Shown here: positions 18,621 to 28,543 of the stretch, piece by piece
Layout of the letters: every line of letters starts with the position of its first letter
How positions within the stretch are numbered: the stretch's first letter is position 1
DNA from: an uncultured Bacilli bacterium
GTDB lineage: Bacteria > Bacillota_I > Bacilli_A > RF39 > UBA660
Direction: 5' to 3'
Assembly: GCA_944332505.1 (NCBI GenBank)
Contig: CALVKC010000001.1
Location: 186,001-250,000, forward strand
Length of the DNA: 64,000 nt
Notes under the pieces: model-generated
Database searches by the model: none
What the model was told of the DNA's origin: nothing
The model's input: the letters and a program-made list of their open reading frames with translations, nothing else
Translations under genes and position numbers: made by a program

Positions 18621-18794
18621 TTACATTTCTCCTTCCAATAAATATTCTTGATCGAAAATACTAATTTTTCTATTTTCTTCTAAATGATCTAATAGATCAT
18701 CTTCCATATCGTCTTCGACTGCATTATCTATATCATTTTCTACTAATAATGATTCTTCAAATAATGCTTCTACCGTCTCCGGAGTTTTTCTCAT
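18621..18794 (-). CDS. Small acidic protein, 57 aa
   Basis: MRKTPETVEALFEESLLVEN to YLLEGEM, ATG at 18794 behind AAGGAGG. Its stop touches the ribosome site of the next acidic gene. Similar composition to that gene suggests a duplicated or functionally paired set. Confidence 0.65.
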   Translation of the reverse strand: MRKTPETVEALFEESLLVENDIDNAVEDDMEDDLLDHLEENRKISIFDQEYLLEGEM

Positions 18795-18829
18795 ATCTTT
18801 TTCCTCCTTATATCATATATATCAGAATG

Positions 18830-20035
18830 TTATTTTAGTATATTTTGTATGTATTTTTTAAGTATATACATTACTTCAGGTATAGCATAGTATAATATTT
18901 CAGAATCTAAATAATTTAATGATTCTAATTCATCTATATCTATAGAAGTAATCTTTGATTTATTAAAATATTTTACAATAATATTATAAATAGTTTTATT
19001 AGAATCAGGATCAAATAACTTATTATCTGTTATAGCTGATATTAAATCTGGATCTATAACTGATAATTGTTCATCATAAAATCCTGGTGTATCATAATCT
19101 ATTTGATAATATGCTTCTGGTCTTGATTTAAATAATGTAAAAGGCTGTGTAATTCTTTTTGCTGACGTAGAATGAATCTTAAAATATTTCATATCACATT
19201 CTTCAATAGCTCTAAAAAACGTTTTATCATATTTAAATCCAAATGTAGCAGGTAATTCTACAGGTTGTCCTATATATACATAATCTCCATTATTTACAAA
19301 TACATCATTATCAATAATGAATTGAAATAAATAAGGATCATAGAAATATATATCAGTAGCAGTAGAACATACATGACATTGTACTTTTTGTTTAAAAAAT
19401 AAAGTATTGTAATATTTATATAATTTAAATAATACATCATCTAGCTTTTCTATAAATTTATATTCAGATGATTTAATTACCGATTTATAATTAGTGCCTA
19501 CATAATTTACAATCATTTCATATTCTTCAGTAACTTGTTTATTTATATCATTGATACCTTCTTTGGTCCAATATTTAATACTTATTTTATAAAAATTAGC
19601 ACCATCTTCTAAAGTATCAGGAGTAACTCTTGTTACTTTATATAAATGATCTTTTCCTGAATGTGGTATAATTAAAAAATCTTCCTGATAAGGAATAAAT
19701 GTATTAGGTAATACATAAAGTTCTAATTCCAAAGGATCAGATTCTAAACCAACAGGACCAATATCTAATGACTGTTCTAATCTAATACCATTACCAAATA
19801 ATGAAGCATTATGAATTAAATTATACTTAGTAGGTGATTTTCTACCTAATAAATCTTCTTGCAATTTTGTAGACTCATCCAATGTAGATTCATGAATATT
19901 TCGATTATAATATTCTACTATAATTGGTTTTTTATCAGTAAATGCATAATATGGATTTTTTAATCGATCTTTCATACCGTCTGTTAATGCTACTACGGTA
20001 TTTTCATATCTTTTCGTATTAGTAAAAGAACCCAT
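18830..20035 (-). CDS. Virion structural protein candidate, 401 aa
   Basis: GGAGG site before ATG 20035. Soluble alpha/beta protein; LIIPHSGKDHLYKVTRVTPDT looks like a beta-rich connector region and CHVC at about residue 222 could bind metal. No membrane segment. Its place between structural genes suggests a tail or neck protein, but I do not recognise the family. Confidence 0.6.
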   Translation of the reverse strand: MGSFTNTKRYENTVVALTDGMKDRLKNPYYAFTDKKPIIVEYYNRNIHESTLDESTKLQEDLLGRKSPTKYNLIHNASLFGNGIRLEQSLDIGPVGLESDPLELELYVLPNTFIPYQEDFLIIPHSGKDHLYKVTRVTPDTLEDGANFYKISIKYWTKEGINDINKQVTEEYEMIVNYVGTNYKSVIKSSEYKFIEKLDDVLFKLYKYYNTLFFKQKVQCHVCSTATDIYFYDPYLFQFIIDNDVFVNNGDYVYIGQPVELPATFGFKYDKTFFRAIEECDMKYFKIHSTSAKRITQPFTLFKSRPEAYYQIDYDTPGFYDEQLSVIDPDLISAITDNKLFDPDSNKTIYNIIVKYFNKSKITSIDIDELESLNYLDSEILYYAIPEVMYILKKYIQNILK

Positions 20036-20072
20036 ATAAACACCTCCATTTCAGTATTAATCAGATGTTAAA

Positions 20073-20097
20073 AGGCTACGGAATAACCCCGTAGCCT
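20073..20097 (-). terminator. Strong GC-rich hairpin terminator
   Basis: GGCTACGG/CCGTAGCC stem followed on the minus strand by TTTTAA; the most GC-rich hairpin in the window, and a second barrier behind the primase gene. Confidence 0.8.
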
Positions 20098-20110
20098 AAT
20101 AATTACAAAA

Positions 20111-20132
20111 AATAAAGTAGTATATACTTTAT
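20111..20132 (-). terminator. Hairpin terminator at primase end
   Basis: AATAAAGTAGTATATACTTTATT palindrome containing the last codons of the primase gene, T-rich tail on the minus strand. Confidence 0.65.
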
Positions 20133-21208
20133 TTTTTTATTACATGTTCACAATAATCTATAATATTTGATTTTGGAACACCATAATCTTTTTCATTTTT
20201 ATATCTATTCCAATGAAAATATATATCCAAATCTAAATATTGTAATTGTTCTAATATTCCTTGTATTTCTTTTTGTTTAACATCATTATCAAAATAAATA
20301 TGTATTTCAGCATTTATTATTTTTAAATCTGCTAAAAAGAATTTTACAATATTTACATATGATTTACCTTCTATAGAGGCATATATAGAATTATATTTAT
20401 CTCCATTATATAAATTATAAAATATACTTAATACATCAAATGGTCCTTCTGCAATATGTATTTTTACAGGATCTGGATTTAAGGTATCTATAGTGGTAGG
20501 AATTATATAATATTTAGAAGTCCCTTCTAAATCTTCTGAATTAAAAAGATTATAATTTACATATCGTTTATTTAAATATTTTGTATAATCTTTTTTATCT
20601 TTTAAATTTCTCATATTTAAAACACCGTTATTATATCCTAAAAATCCAATAAAAGAATCATTTAATTCATCCATTATTCTTTTATCTCTTGTATTACGAA
20701 GATACCAATTATTAGATTTATCATTCCATAAATCATATAAATTTAATACGATTTTACAATCTAAGATATCTTGATATGATAAATTTAATCCTAATCTATT
20801 ATTTATATATTTTAATTTATATTCTGTATTTTCATTAATAGATATAAAATTATTACTTGTTTTAAATTTATAAATAGATTTATTTTTATTAGAACCTCTA
20901 ATAAAATTACCATTTAATTTTTTATGTCTTGATATTAAATCAGATAATACATCTTGATCTATTAATTCTACTCCTAATTGTCTTAATACAGATCTATTTA
21001 ATACACCAGATGTATTACATTTTTTACAATGATACATTACTGGAGTTTCATCTGATGATGGTAAATTAATATAAAAATGTGCAGATTTTAAATGAACACT
21101 ATCTCCACAAAATGGACATCTGCATAAAAATTCTTTATCACCAGATACTACTTTTCCAGGAATATTATTTAATAAAAATTGTTTTAAATTTTCTTTAAAA
21201 TCACTCAT
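20129..21208 (-). CDS. DNA primase, CHC2/TOPRIM type
   Basis: 359 aa. A zinc-binding N-terminus (CRCPFCGD at 29-36, YHCKKC at 59-64) is followed by a linker and a TOPRIM domain: AEGPFDVLS (253-261, Glu 254), then IYFDNDV (305-311, the two metal-binding Asp). This is DnaG-type RNA primer synthesis for lagging strands. It lacks a fused helicase. The start overlaps the stop of the small gene upstream. Confidence 0.85.
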   Translation of the reverse strand: MSDFKENLKQFLLNNIPGKVVSGDKEFLCRCPFCGDSVHLKSAHFYINLPSSDETPVMYHCKKCNTSGVLNRSVLRQLGVELIDQDVLSDLISRHKKLNGNFIRGSNKNKSIYKFKTSNNFISINENTEYKLKYINNRLGLNLSYQDILDCKIVLNLYDLWNDKSNNWYLRNTRDKRIMDELNDSFIGFLGYNNGVLNMRNLKDKKDYTKYLNKRYVNYNLFNSEDLEGTSKYYIIPTTIDTLNPDPVKIHIAEGPFDVLSIFYNLYNGDKYNSIYASIEGKSYVNIVKFFLADLKIINAEIHIYFDNDVKQKEIQGILEQLQYLDLDIYFHWNRYKNEKDYGVPKSNIIDYCEHVIKK

Positions 21209-21405
21209 AATTTAACACCCTTTGATAAAGATTCAATTTTTTGAATTATTTCAAATTGAGCTTTTGTAAATTTACAATTATCACAATCTTTTTTAGACTT
21301 TTCCATTTCATTATAACAACATCCATTATTACATGGATTTTCATCTACTAAATATGATAAAGCTCTTAATTGATTTTTATCTAATTCTAAAGTATATTTT
21401 ATCAT
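21205..21405 (-). CDS. Small Cys-rich protein, 66 aa
   Basis: I start it at ATG 21405, after AAGGAG; the longer frame to 21441 lacks a ribosome site and overlaps the XRE gene. CNNGCCYNEMEKSKKDCDNC holds five cysteines likely to bind zinc. It is overlapped by the primase start, so it may be a primase partner. Confidence 0.65.
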   Translation of the reverse strand: MIKYTLELDKNQLRALSYLVDENPCNNGCCYNEMEKSKKDCDNCKFTKAQFEIIQKIESLSKGVKL

Positions 21406-21406
21406 A

Positions 21407-21640
21407 TTATTTCTCCTTACTTTTAACAAATATTGTTGCATCTATTGCTCTAGCATATTTAATTATAGATGCTAATGTAACTCCTTTTTCTTCTCCTGAT
21501 TCTATATTAGAAATAGTGGATTTACTTAACCCAGCCTTTTCTGCAACCTGAGATTGAGTCATGTGTCTACTTTTTCTTATTTCTGCTAACTCAGATCTTA
21601 ATAATTGAGTATCTATAAGTATATCTATCGTATTTAGCAT
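21407..21640 (-). CDS. XRE-family helix-turn-helix regulator
   Basis: 77 aa, almost only an HTH: LAEIRKSRHMTQSQVAEKAG then LSKSTISNIESGEEKGVTLA, the Cro/C1 fold. It binds DNA as a small repressor or antitoxin; no toxin gene adjoins. It heads the operon with the Cys-rich protein and primase and has the promoter at 21666, so it may autoregulate. Confidence 0.85.
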   Translation of the reverse strand: MLNTIDILIDTQLLRSELAEIRKSRHMTQSQVAEKAGLSKSTISNIESGEEKGVTLASIIKYARAIDATIFVKSKEK

Positions 21641-21665
21641 GGATAAATTCCTCCTTATTCATAAG

Positions 21666-21680
21666 TATAATATATAATTA
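21666..21680 (-). promoter_or_regulatory. Phage promoter, TATATTATA core
   Basis: TAATTATATATTATA, 26 bp before the XRE start; its upstream half overlaps the terminator of the gene before. Confidence 0.6.
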
Positions 21681-21689
21681 AATAAAAAA

Positions 21690-21716
21690 ATAAGAGTACT
21701 AATAAGTACTCTTATA
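21690..21716 (-). terminator. Hairpin terminator
   Basis: ATAAGAGTACT inverted repeat with minus-strand TTTTTTTATT tail, overlapping the end of the gene at 21712. Confidence 0.7.
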
Positions 21717-23670
21717 ATAAAACTACACAATTATCATCTTCTGAAAAATCTTCTGAGAGTTCTATAACTCTATTAGCATATTCTTTATTTTCTACTAAAT
21801 AGGTGTCCCTATTTTCCCTATTACATGCAATAATATAATTATCTTGATATTTGAAATTATTTTCTATTTGTTTTGAATAAGATTCAAATTTATAAATTAT
21901 ATTATCAGCATCCACGTTTAAATTTGCTAACGTGAATTTGGATTCGGTAATATTATATAAACCTATAAATACTTTTCCCTCGTATAATGGTCCAGCATTA
22001 ACTTTTATTTTATTATTATTATCACCGCTTATTAATAATACTTCTAATTTATTTTGATCTTGTTCTTTTGAAACGTTAATATATTTTGCAATAAATACAG
22101 CTGTATCTTTATCACATTTATTAAACTTTTCATCTAAATATTCATCTATTACATCAAATGAAGAATCTAATGGTTCTACAACTCTAATATCATTAAATAC
22201 TGATCCTGTTTTTACAATTCCAAACATTCCGTAGATTTTATTGTTTTTTATAGAATCTCCTTCTAAAAAAGAATAATAATTTACTCCAATATCTGAATTT
22301 TCGCCAGGAATTAAATTAGTATCAAATTCACCATTTCTATTAAGCAATTTTTTCTCAATAATATTAATAACAAAATAGATATGACTATCATTTATCTCAT
22401 TATCTTTAATTATTTCAGATGATAATTTATTATTATTTATTTTAAATAATACCTTAGAATTGTTTTTTGAATATACATATTGAGCTAATTTATCATGTAA
22501 GAATATTAAATAATGGTCTACAATATTATTGCGTAAATTAACAAAACCATCAATACATTCGGTAATTAAATCTTCTACAACACTGTTATCTAGTGCATCT
22601 ATTATATATTTATATATAACTTCAAATTTATTACAGAATAATGATACATCCATTGATAATAATATATTTCTTATATAGAAGTATGAATCTTCATTATAAC
22701 AATCTTTTACTCTAGATAAATATTCTACAGGATCTAAAATCTTAAATCTATCAGGATCACTTTGATATAGATTTAAAGCCATTAAAAGAGTAGATAATTT
22801 ATGATAATTATTATCACAATATTCTCTCCATTCATTATAATTTTTACCTATAATCATAGCAGTTTGTTCTATAGGCATATTAACAGTTAAAATTTCTATT
22901 AATCTTCTAATATTATTATTTACAATTGTAGAGAATTTTAGTTTAGTATCAGAATATTTATCATAGCATTTTATTAACTGCAATAATTTATCTAATGAAT
23001 TAATTTTAGATACTAAAATATCTAAAGAATCATTATCAGTATTATCTAATAAGAAAAATAAGCATTCTAAATTATTATTTTTTTCTAATAAATAATATTT
23101 ATATGCATTAGTATTTTCTTTATATAATACATATGAAAATTCTGCTAATTGTTCAGGGATTTTTATTTTTGAAATTGCATCTTTACATATAACATCCATT
23201 GGATAATTTTCTTGATTAAGTATTACTAAAAATTCTGGTTTTGGAATATCTCCATAATGAGGCACATTATCTAAAGTATATTCAGATAAATCATAAATTT
23301 TTGAATATTCCATAACAAAATCTTTAGCATCTTCTGGATTTAAAGTTGTAAATTCAACATCTGTTTCAGAATTATAACAATTCATAGCATCAAGTAAAAT
23401 ATTTTGATATGCATTAAAAAGCTTATATTCATATCCTTCGTAGTTAATAATATCTAGTAATTTAGAAAAAATACTTTCTGATATTACATATCCTCTATAA
23501 TATGATTTATTCAAAAATGATGCAAATTCTTGAATATAACTTTGCGTAGAATTTTCTACTTCTAAGCTATCATCAATATTAATATTTTTATCTAATAGCT
23601 TATCAGAACAAATACAATTATAGTAATCTTTCATTATAGTATCAATAGTAGATTTTCTTATGTCTCTCAT
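21712..23670 (-). CDS. Large hypothetical protein, 652 aa
   Basis: AAGGAGG before the ATG. Largely alpha-helical in the first 400 residues, beta-richer later; many Asn/Asp/Tyr, no membrane segment and no known catalytic motif. Size and neighbours fit a virion or infection-compartment protein. Not recognised. Confidence 0.7.
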   Translation of the reverse strand: MRDIRKSTIDTIMKDYYNCICSDKLLDKNINIDDSLEVENSTQSYIQEFASFLNKSYYRGYVISESIFSKLLDIINYEGYEYKLFNAYQNILLDAMNCYNSETDVEFTTLNPEDAKDFVMEYSKIYDLSEYTLDNVPHYGDIPKPEFLVILNQENYPMDVICKDAISKIKIPEQLAEFSYVLYKENTNAYKYYLLEKNNNLECLFFLLDNTDNDSLDILVSKINSLDKLLQLIKCYDKYSDTKLKFSTIVNNNIRRLIEILTVNMPIEQTAMIIGKNYNEWREYCDNNYHKLSTLLMALNLYQSDPDRFKILDPVEYLSRVKDCYNEDSYFYIRNILLSMDVSLFCNKFEVIYKYIIDALDNSVVEDLITECIDGFVNLRNNIVDHYLIFLHDKLAQYVYSKNNSKVLFKINNNKLSSEIIKDNEINDSHIYFVINIIEKKLLNRNGEFDTNLIPGENSDIGVNYYSFLEGDSIKNNKIYGMFGIVKTGSVFNDIRVVEPLDSSFDVIDEYLDEKFNKCDKDTAVFIAKYINVSKEQDQNKLEVLLISGDNNNKIKVNAGPLYEGKVFIGLYNITESKFTLANLNVDADNIIYKFESYSKQIENNFKYQDNYIIACNRENRDTYLVENKEYANRVIELSEDFSEDDNCVVLL

Positions 23671-23699
23671 TTTTATTTATCCTCCTTTTTATAAAAAAT

Positions 23700-23726
23700 A
23701 AAGAGTAAGTAAATATCTTACTCTTT
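23700..23726 (-). terminator. Hairpin terminator
   Basis: AAAGAGTAAG stem with minus-strand TTTATTTTTT, overlapping the stop of the split gene at 23725. Confidence 0.7.
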
Positions 23727-25754
23727 ATATTAACAAAATATACATTAATACTTCTTCTAGAAGTAAATCTATATTTGTTTCTACTAATTTACCATCTAAT
23801 TCATCATCATAAAAATCAATAATTTCAAACTCACTAGATAATATACCTGCAATCATAGATAAAATTTGATTTTCTATTTTTGGATTTTTATATTTATCTA
23901 ATACTAGTTTATAGAATGGAGATGATTGTAATTTAGATAGTTCTTTTTTGTTTACACTTTTTCTAGTAATTAATCTTTTTACTTTACTAGAAACAATATA
24001 AGGCATAATAATTAATCTATTTGATTCTAATATCTTTTTAGCAGCAATAATTAATTTGATATAATCTCTTTGATTTATTGCTTTAATAGATATAGTATCT
24101 CCAAAGTATTTATAATATAAATTAAATACTAAAGATTCTTGGAATGAATTAATAGTAAATGAACCATCTTTTGATAATTTCTTAATATAGAAATTAATTT
24201 CATCTTCACTAAATGGACCATAAACTAATTCAATCATTTTCATTGTTTCTTCACAATTTACTTTATTTTGTAAATATAACCCTTCATCTTGTTTTGTAAG
24301 TTGTGATTCAAACTTCAGATATCTTCATATAGATCGTTACTCTATACAGTTCTCTTATGAACTTCTCCAGTTTTTCTCTGGATGCTGAGACTATATTATC
24401 ATTATCAGAATTACTTCTTCAAATGCCTCATCTTTCGATTTAAAGGGACTTAATGTGAATGCCCTACCACTTGGCTCTACTCTACTTGCTTCTTCAATAA
24501 TAATCCAAACATGGATTCTTATCTATGCTTTCGATAGTCGTTGAACGTTCCTAATATTTATATTTATTATCATATATTATATAAATATAAATATTAGGCT
24601 TCGCTGCTGATTGAACATTGTTAACACTACTTAGGACCTATCATATAATAGGCTTTTATTTCACCATATAGCATCCTAGAACTTGTTTCTGTCTTTCGAC
24701 TCCTATATATTATAGGCATCTAGGCTTTAGCTCTTCCCAGCAATTAATGAGGTGTTTCCCTTCTCATATTTATAATATGAAATGGGCGACTCGTATGTCA
24801 ATCGAATTCACTATTATTTTCATTATCTCGTTCTGAACTGGAATAATTTACAAATCCATATTCATAGCTAATATCAGTTACTTGGTATCCGATATTAAAT
24901 ACAATGGATTTATAATTAAATGAAATAATATTTAAATTATAAGTATATTTTGGCATGATATGCAAAATAATATCACTAACCGCAGAAATACTATGTGTTG
25001 TAGTATTTTTACCACGGATTTTATTCATATCCCATAAAATTCTATGAATTTGAGAATTCTTATTTACAGATGAAATTGAAGTTTCATATAATTTATTATA
25101 AATATCTACTTGATCTACATATTTATCTAAAATCATATCAAAAGCTTCAAGTAAGAAATCTTTAATCTGCATAATATTTCTCACTGTTAAATAATGAACT
25201 AATAACGGTATAAATACTAATTGTAATAAAGATATATGCATTAATATTATACCATGTTTATCAGAATACTGTAAACATGTAACTGTTTTATTTGTATTCT
25301 TTTCACGTTTCTTATCAAGATCCAAATTATAATTATCTTCATTCATAAATGATGTTTTCATAAATATTGGACCATCTAAGATAAGTCTTTTTAAATCATA
25401 CATAAATGCTTCTTTGTTATATACATCTTTAAATTTTTCATTATCTATCATGTGTTTAATTCTATAATACTGAAGTAATAATTCCTTATCAGGATCATAG
25501 AATTTAAGATAATAATTAAGATAATGACAGAGATGATCTTTAACTTTATCCCCATCATAACATCTTTTAGCTGACATTTGAAAAAAGTCTAAATATGTAT
25601 CATCCATATTTAAAAATAATTTAGATAGTGGAACATAAACACATTTAGTTACATTTTTAAATATTATATCTCCTTCCTCTGGTACCCATTCATCAACAGG
25701 TATAAATTTTCTATCAACTCGTTCAACGATACTCTTTAGTTTAGGTGTAGCCAT
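23725..25754 (-). CDS. Unknown 514-aa protein split by a group I intron
   Basis: Exon 1 25754-24801 (318 codons) and exon 2 24315-23725 (196 residues) join in frame to read NNSEFD-KFESQLTKQDEG. The protein is alpha-rich; residues around 175-195 are hydrophobic (MHISLLQLVFIPLLVHYL). No family recognised. Intron invasion usually marks conserved sites of conserved genes, so this is probably an essential phage function. Promoter at 25786. Confidence 0.8.
24316..24800 (-). ncRNA. Group I intron, second copy type
   Basis: 485 nt on the minus strand. GTTCAACGACTATCG (R) and GATAATATAGTCTCAG (S) are present, as is the 3' part GAAGTTCATAAGAGAACTG shared with intron 16983-17362. 5' exon end UCGAU pairs with intron GUCG, as in the first intron; last base G. 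No endonuclease gene. Boundaries are set by P1 pairing plus restored reading frame. Confidence 0.9.
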
Positions 25755-25785
25755 AAATCAAAATCACTCCTATTCAGTCCATAAG

Positions 25786-25800
25786 TATAATATATAATTA
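25786..25800 (-). promoter_or_regulatory. Phage promoter, TATATTATA core
   Basis: TAATTATATATTATA, 32 bp before the start of the intron-split gene at 25754. Confidence 0.6.
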
Positions 25801-25807
25801 TTATTAA

Positions 25808-26569
25808 TTATATCTTTTTAACTCTCTTAGAGTTTCTAGTCCTATTTACAGAAGATACAACTCTTGTTTTAATAACATTTTTACTAGGTTTAGTTGGAGT
25901 TGTGGTTCCTTCTTTGTCATTAAATCTGTTTTCGTTCGATTTTTTTCTTTTTTCTTCTTTTCTTTTTTTCTCTTCCTCTTCTTGTCTCTTTTTGATTTTG
26001 TCCTTAGCATGTTCTACTTCTTTAAGAATTTTAGATTTACTATACTTAGAAGCTGTTTTATCAAAAATAGCTTTAGAAAATAAACCATAATCTCCGATTA
26101 ATAAATATGCAAAAAATAATGACTTTACATATCCAACTAAATTTTTAGGGTTCTTTTCTTTTGCTACTGTTGTTATAGCTTCTTTAGTCATTTTTGATTC
26201 TAAGTCTGAAACAAAAATATTATTCTTAATGAAAGCATGTCCAAACGTATAAACAAATGCAGGATCATTAGAATAAAATTTTACATAATAATCTCTTAAA
26301 GATGGACTACGTTCTCTCATAGCATCATCAGTATAAAATTCAATAATCGTATCATAATAGAATTTTTCTATTACTTCAGATGGAATTTTAAAATGAATAT
26401 AATACTTTTCACTATCTTTATAGAGATTATATTTTACTTTACCCCCTTCTCTTAATAAAATTTTATCTAATTTATCTCTATACATTTTTTGATATATTCC
26501 TCTATTTGTAATAACAGAATTCTTCTCTCCTAATGGATTATTGATATATTGTGTATAGGTAATTTTCAT
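25808..26569 (-). CDS. Hypothetical protein with charged coiled-coil tail
   Basis: 253 aa. Residues 1-165 look globular; residues ~175-215 are a run of Lys/Glu (KKRQEEEEKKRKEEKRKK) forming a likely coiled coil, and the C-terminus is basic (NRTRNSKRVKKI), suggesting nucleic-acid or head contact. Function unknown. Confidence 0.65.
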   Translation of the reverse strand: MKITYTQYINNPLGEKNSVITNRGIYQKMYRDKLDKILLREGGKVKYNLYKDSEKYYIHFKIPSEVIEKFYYDTIIEFYTDDAMRERSPSLRDYYVKFYSNDPAFVYTFGHAFIKNNIFVSDLESKMTKEAITTVAKEKNPKNLVGYVKSLFFAYLLIGDYGLFSKAIFDKTASKYSKSKILKEVEHAKDKIKKRQEEEEKKRKEEKRKKSNENRFNDKEGTTTPTKPSKNVIKTRVVSSVNRTRNSKRVKKI

Positions 26570-26638
26570 ATTTTATCACCTCGGTCGCAAATGTACATAT
26601 TATATCTAAGTTAAAATATTAATAAAAAACAAAAAATA

Positions 26639-26664
26639 AAGACTAGAGAATTTTCTCTAGTCTT
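26639..26664 (-). terminator. Hairpin terminator containing the stop codon
   Basis: AAGACTAGAGAA perfect inverted repeat; the TAG stop of the gene ending at 26643 lies in the 3' arm; minus-strand tail TTTATTTTTTG. Confidence 0.8.
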
Positions 26665-28265
26665 TCATCAATAATAAATTCAATATGTAACATTTTATCT
26701 GTTGTAATAATACAGTTATATGGTTTTAAATAATCTACCATTACTGAAATTTCTTTATCTTTATCAGAGATATAGTATAAAATAAATTTCAATAATTCAG
26801 GTTTTAATATATTTATTTTTTTGATAATATCATCAATATCTGCAAATGTCTTTACTGACATTTCTACTTTTACTATATTCCACTTTGAAGATTTAGTATC
26901 TTCAGTTTTTCTTTTTTCAATTTTTGGTAATGATACAAAAATACCTATAAGTGGTTTATAAAGTTCATGAACCTTTTCTATTGTATTTAAAACATCATCT
27001 TTTTTAACTATATGATTACGTTTTAAAATATCACATATAATATCTTTTTCGTTTGCACTTATAAAATGATTATATGGTTTTATTATATTAGTAGATTTAT
27101 TATTAGTAATATCTATATCGTCGATAGTATACTCATAGTATTTATCTAAAACTTCTAATATTTTAAGACATTCTTTACTCATTTTAGTTTGATAAAAATA
27201 ATAATTTTTATCTAATTTTTTACAAATTGTATATAATAATTTTTCATCAGTAATATCAAAAGTTTTATCTCTATACTTAAAATATTTACTATTTTTTAAT
27301 TTAATGGCATCTTTTCTAGGAATTCCTATTTGTATTCTTTTGGATAATAACTTATTATATCTTGATGTAATATTTTTTACCTTATTATCTTCATCAATAA
27401 TATAAGTTTCATTATTAGCATTAAATAAATCTTTGTTTATATACTTAATATATTTATTTATAATACCAATCCTTTTAATATTAAAAACACATGATACATA
27501 ATCCCAATCTAAATATTTATAATATTTATTTAATATATAAACAAAGTCAGCTGCAGATATATCATCTGTTATCATTTTACGTGTTAATATTTTCCAATCT
27601 AATAAATGATTATATTTTAATATAACAGATTTATCATTATATCTACCTATATAATATATATATTTTTGAATCATAGTATAATTTTTATGCTGTTCAAATT
27701 TAGATAATAAACCATGACCTACTCTTGGGATAAACGCCCTTTCAAGATTAATTGGGTCTCCGCAAACTGTATAGCCATTAATTTTTATTTCATTTTTATC
27801 AAAATCTAAATATTTATTACTATCATATAAATGATACCTATAAATATAATTTAATGATAAATCTACTATTAAATCATGAAAATAATCAAATTTTGATATG
27901 AACTGTATATCTATATCAATTTTATTTTTTATATACAAATAATTATTTTTATATAAATCATTATATATTTCATTTTTATATTTATTTAATATAATTGATA
28001 AGGTATTATAATCTTTATATTCTGATAGTTCTTTTAATACCCCAGTCCAACCAATGTACATAGTAAAATTATCAATAAGATATTCATTAATTTTAATATA
28101 ATTTTCAAATAAATCATCTAAAATACTTTCTGAATATTTTTTGCAGAATTTTTTAGAGCCCTTATTTAATAAAAAATTCAAATATTCTATTTCTTGAGTT
28201 CCCATATTTTCTGTTTTCCATTCTAAATATGGCAGCATCTCATCTTTTAAAGTGTTTAGTATCAT
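26643..28265 (-). CDS. Large hypothetical protein with W-type repeats
   Basis: 540 aa from ATG 28265, 7 nt behind GAGGAGAA (the track of upstream Met codons at 28286 has no ribosome site). Lys/Ile/Tyr-rich. Around residues 235-285 segments such as KYLDWDYVSCVFNIKRIGII resemble the tandem unit of the 44831-45220 protein. The 5' leader carries a CGTC/GACG hairpin shared with the Tas gene at 41850. Function unknown. Confidence 0.7.
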   Translation of the reverse strand: MILNTLKDEMLPYLEWKTENMGTQEIEYLNFLLNKGSKKFCKKYSESILDDLFENYIKINEYLIDNFTMYIGWTGVLKELSEYKDYNTLSIILNKYKNEIYNDLYKNNYLYIKNKIDIDIQFISKFDYFHDLIVDLSLNYIYRYHLYDSNKYLDFDKNEIKINGYTVCGDPINLERAFIPRVGHGLLSKFEQHKNYTMIQKYIYYIGRYNDKSVILKYNHLLDWKILTRKMITDDISAADFVYILNKYYKYLDWDYVSCVFNIKRIGIINKYIKYINKDLFNANNETYIIDEDNKVKNITSRYNKLLSKRIQIGIPRKDAIKLKNSKYFKYRDKTFDITDEKLLYTICKKLDKNYYFYQTKMSKECLKILEVLDKYYEYTIDDIDITNNKSTNIIKPYNHFISANEKDIICDILKRNHIVKKDDVLNTIEKVHELYKPLIGIFVSLPKIEKRKTEDTKSSKWNIVKVEMSVKTFADIDDIIKKINILKPELLKFILYYISDKDKEISVMVDYLKPYNCIITTDKMLHIEFIIDERLEKIL

Positions 28266-28274
28266 AAATTTTCT

Positions 28275-28297
28275 CCTCATCGTCATTAAGACGGAAC
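28275..28297 (-). promoter_or_regulatory. 5' leader hairpin next to the ribosome site
   Basis: The minus strand reads TTCCGTCTTAATGACGA followed by GAGGAGAA; CGTC pairs with GACG over a 5-nt loop. The same string precedes the gene starting at 41850. Confidence 0.6.
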
Positions 28298-28330
28298 TAT
28301 AATGAATAGATATTTCTATCTATTCATAAA

Positions 28331-28345
28331 TATAATATATAAATA
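28331..28345 (-). promoter_or_regulatory. Phage promoter, TTGTAA-N19-TATATTATA
   Basis: TATTTATATATTATA with TTGTAA 19 nt upstream; drives the gene starting at 28265. Confidence 0.7.
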
Positions 28346-28370
28346 AAATATCGTTATTTTACAAAAAATA

Positions 28371-28397
28371 AAGACTAAGGAATTAATCCTTAGTCTT
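28371..28397 (-). terminator. Hairpin terminator
   Basis: AAGACTAAGGA inverted repeat containing the stop of the 52-aa gene; minus-strand TTTATTTTTTG tail. Confidence 0.75.
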
Positions 28398-28541
28398 TAA
28401 ATTATCATGTATTACATAAAAACTTAGTTTACTTTTTGTCCCATCTCTTAATACAAAAGATCTATTGCTTTTATATAATGATCCTTTACTATCTCTTTTA
28501 GAAAGTTTAAAGTAAGATTCTTTATTTCGTTTTTTCTTCAT
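28383..28541 (-). CDS. Small basic protein, 52 aa
   Basis: MKKKRNKESYFKLSKRDSKG to HDNLKTKD; ATG at 28541, 3 nt after the chaperonin stop, so it is cotranscribed and perhaps coupled. Strongly basic N-terminus. No known family. Confidence 0.6.
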   Translation of the reverse strand: MKKKRNKESYFKLSKRDSKGSLYKSNRSFVLRDGTKSKLSFYVIHDNLKTKD

Positions 28542-28543
28542 AA

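Noticed and set aside
23725..24243. Separate 172-aa gene
   Set aside because: No ribosome site; codons upstream of the ATG continue in frame to the intron boundary and join the upstream exon.
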